From NCBI GenBank assembly GCA_963850915.1, contig CAWKND010000013.1, positions 1 to 64,000 on the forward strand: a stretch of DNA of 64,000 nucleotides. Direction: 5' to 3'. Positions 63,582-64,000 of the stretch are shown one piece after another. Source of the DNA: CAVTWH01 sp963850915 (GTDB lineage Bacteria > Actinomycetota > Actinomycetes > Mycobacteriales > Micromonosporaceae). Made by a program: the position numbers and the translations under genes. The first letter of the stretch is position 1. The number at the start of each line of letters is the position of its first letter. The notes below the pieces were generated by a model. The model searched no databases. It had not been told where the DNA came from and saw only the letters and a list, made by a program, of their open reading frames with translations.

Positions 63582-64000
63582 CTAGCGGCGCAACGGCTCC
63601 GCGACTGCGTGCAGGTGCGCCAAGGCGTTGCGGTACGAGCGGGTCAGGCCCGTCTGCTCGTAGCTGATGCCGTTCTCGGCGCAGTACGCGGCGACGATCG
63701 GCTGTGCCCGGCGCAGGTGCGGGCGGGGCATGCTCGGGAACAGGTGGTGTTCGATCTGGTAGTTGAGCCCGCCGAGCAGCAGGTCGTTGAACCAGCTGCC
63801 TTCCACGTTGCGCGAGGTGAGTACCTGCTTGCGCAGGAAGTCGAGGTTGTCGTCGTCGTCCACCATCGGCATGCCCTTGTGGTTGGGCGCGAACGAGCAG
63901 CCCATGTAGAGACCCCACAGGCCCTGGTGTACGGCGATGAACACGAGCGCCTTCACCGGCGAGAGCACCAGGAACACGGCGGCCAGGTACCCGACGACAT
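63582..64000 (-). CDS. fatty acid desaturase, C-terminal part (5' end outside window)
   Basis: The last 139 residues of an integral-membrane acyl-CoA/acyl-lipid desaturase. The third histidine box GGLNYQIEHHLFPSMPR is perfect, and the preceding SFAPNHKGMPMV segment matches DesA3-type actinobacterial enzymes. The upstream two His boxes lie beyond 64000; the frame is open to the window edge. It inserts a double bond in membrane fatty acids, using iron and an electron donor such as ferredoxin. The C-terminus ends HAVAEPLRR. Confidence 0.9.
   Translation of the reverse strand, partial: VVGYLAAVFLVLSPVKALVFIAVHQGLWGLYMGCSFAPNHKGMPMVDDDDNLDFLRKQVLTSRNVEGSWFNDLLLGGLNYQIEHHLFPSMPRPHLRRAQPIVAAYCAENGISYEQTGLTRSYRNALAHLHAVAEPLRR

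Overview
This window is high-GC, densely coded DNA from an actinobacterium, most likely a member of the Micromonosporaceae or a near relative. Pointers are two glutamine synthetase genes close to glnE, an F420-dependent NADP reductase, DinB/TIGR03086 mycothiol-type proteins, a fused RNase H/phosphatase, secreted CBM2 and discoidin enzymes, an MctP-type symporter with a DUF3311 partner, and many GTG/TTG starts. Native genes are strikingly rich in the tetranucleotide GTAC. This assignment comes from gene content only, not from a marker-gene search.

Layout. 0-3 kb: DUF4191 protein, RDD protein and glnA with a GlnR-type operator. 3-4 kb: a VapBC-like pair. 4-11 kb: penicillin acylase (frameshifted), a GT-C mannosyltransferase, a Uma2 protein and a large membrane protein. 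10.7-22 kb: glnE, a glutamine amidotransferase, an S66 carboxypeptidase, a ferritin-like protein, a secreted CHAP-like protein, glnA2 and nadE, forming a nitrogen/glutamine block. 22-28 kb: a membrane-anchored protein with a polymorphic-toxin-like C-terminus and a possible partner gene, then panB and npdG. 28-36 kb: a secreted GH99-like discoidin protein, an acyl-CoA synthetase, an RNB-family RNase and a very long Lys/Ala/Thr-rich histone-H1-like protein. 36-45 kb: small metabolic and methyltransferase genes and a LuxR-type two-component system. 45-49.3 kb: a decayed stretch with a broken secreted protein, a broken hydrolase, an IS481 transposase remnant and a pair of IS-end-like repeats, lying next to rnpB (RNase P RNA, minus strand, 49.3-49.7 kb). 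49.7-56.4 kb: TSUP exporter, membrane protein, secreted esterase with CBM2, MctP-type symporter and an anion permease. 56.5-57.8 kb: an orphan GTAC-poor protein with a GDK-type motif. 58-64 kb: RNase H/phosphatase with a zinc-ribbon protein, a flavoprotein with an HTH regulator, a prim-pol-like protein, a lipoprotein and a partial fatty acid desaturase.

Two points matter for any user. First, at least five conserved genes (acylase, glnE, nadE, RNB RNase, histone-like) are each broken by what looks like a small indel in a GC-rich or repetitive tract. Because glnE and nadE are normally indispensable in this group, sequence error is the leading explanation, and these genes are annotated here across the break. 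Second, the region from 45.2 to 49.3 kb shows real decay: several frame changes per gene, an in-frame stop and missing ends.

Both glutamine synthetase genes carry an AC-n9-AC (GlnR-type) site upstream, which ties glnA, glnA2, glnE and the amidotransferase gene into one likely nitrogen-responsive module.
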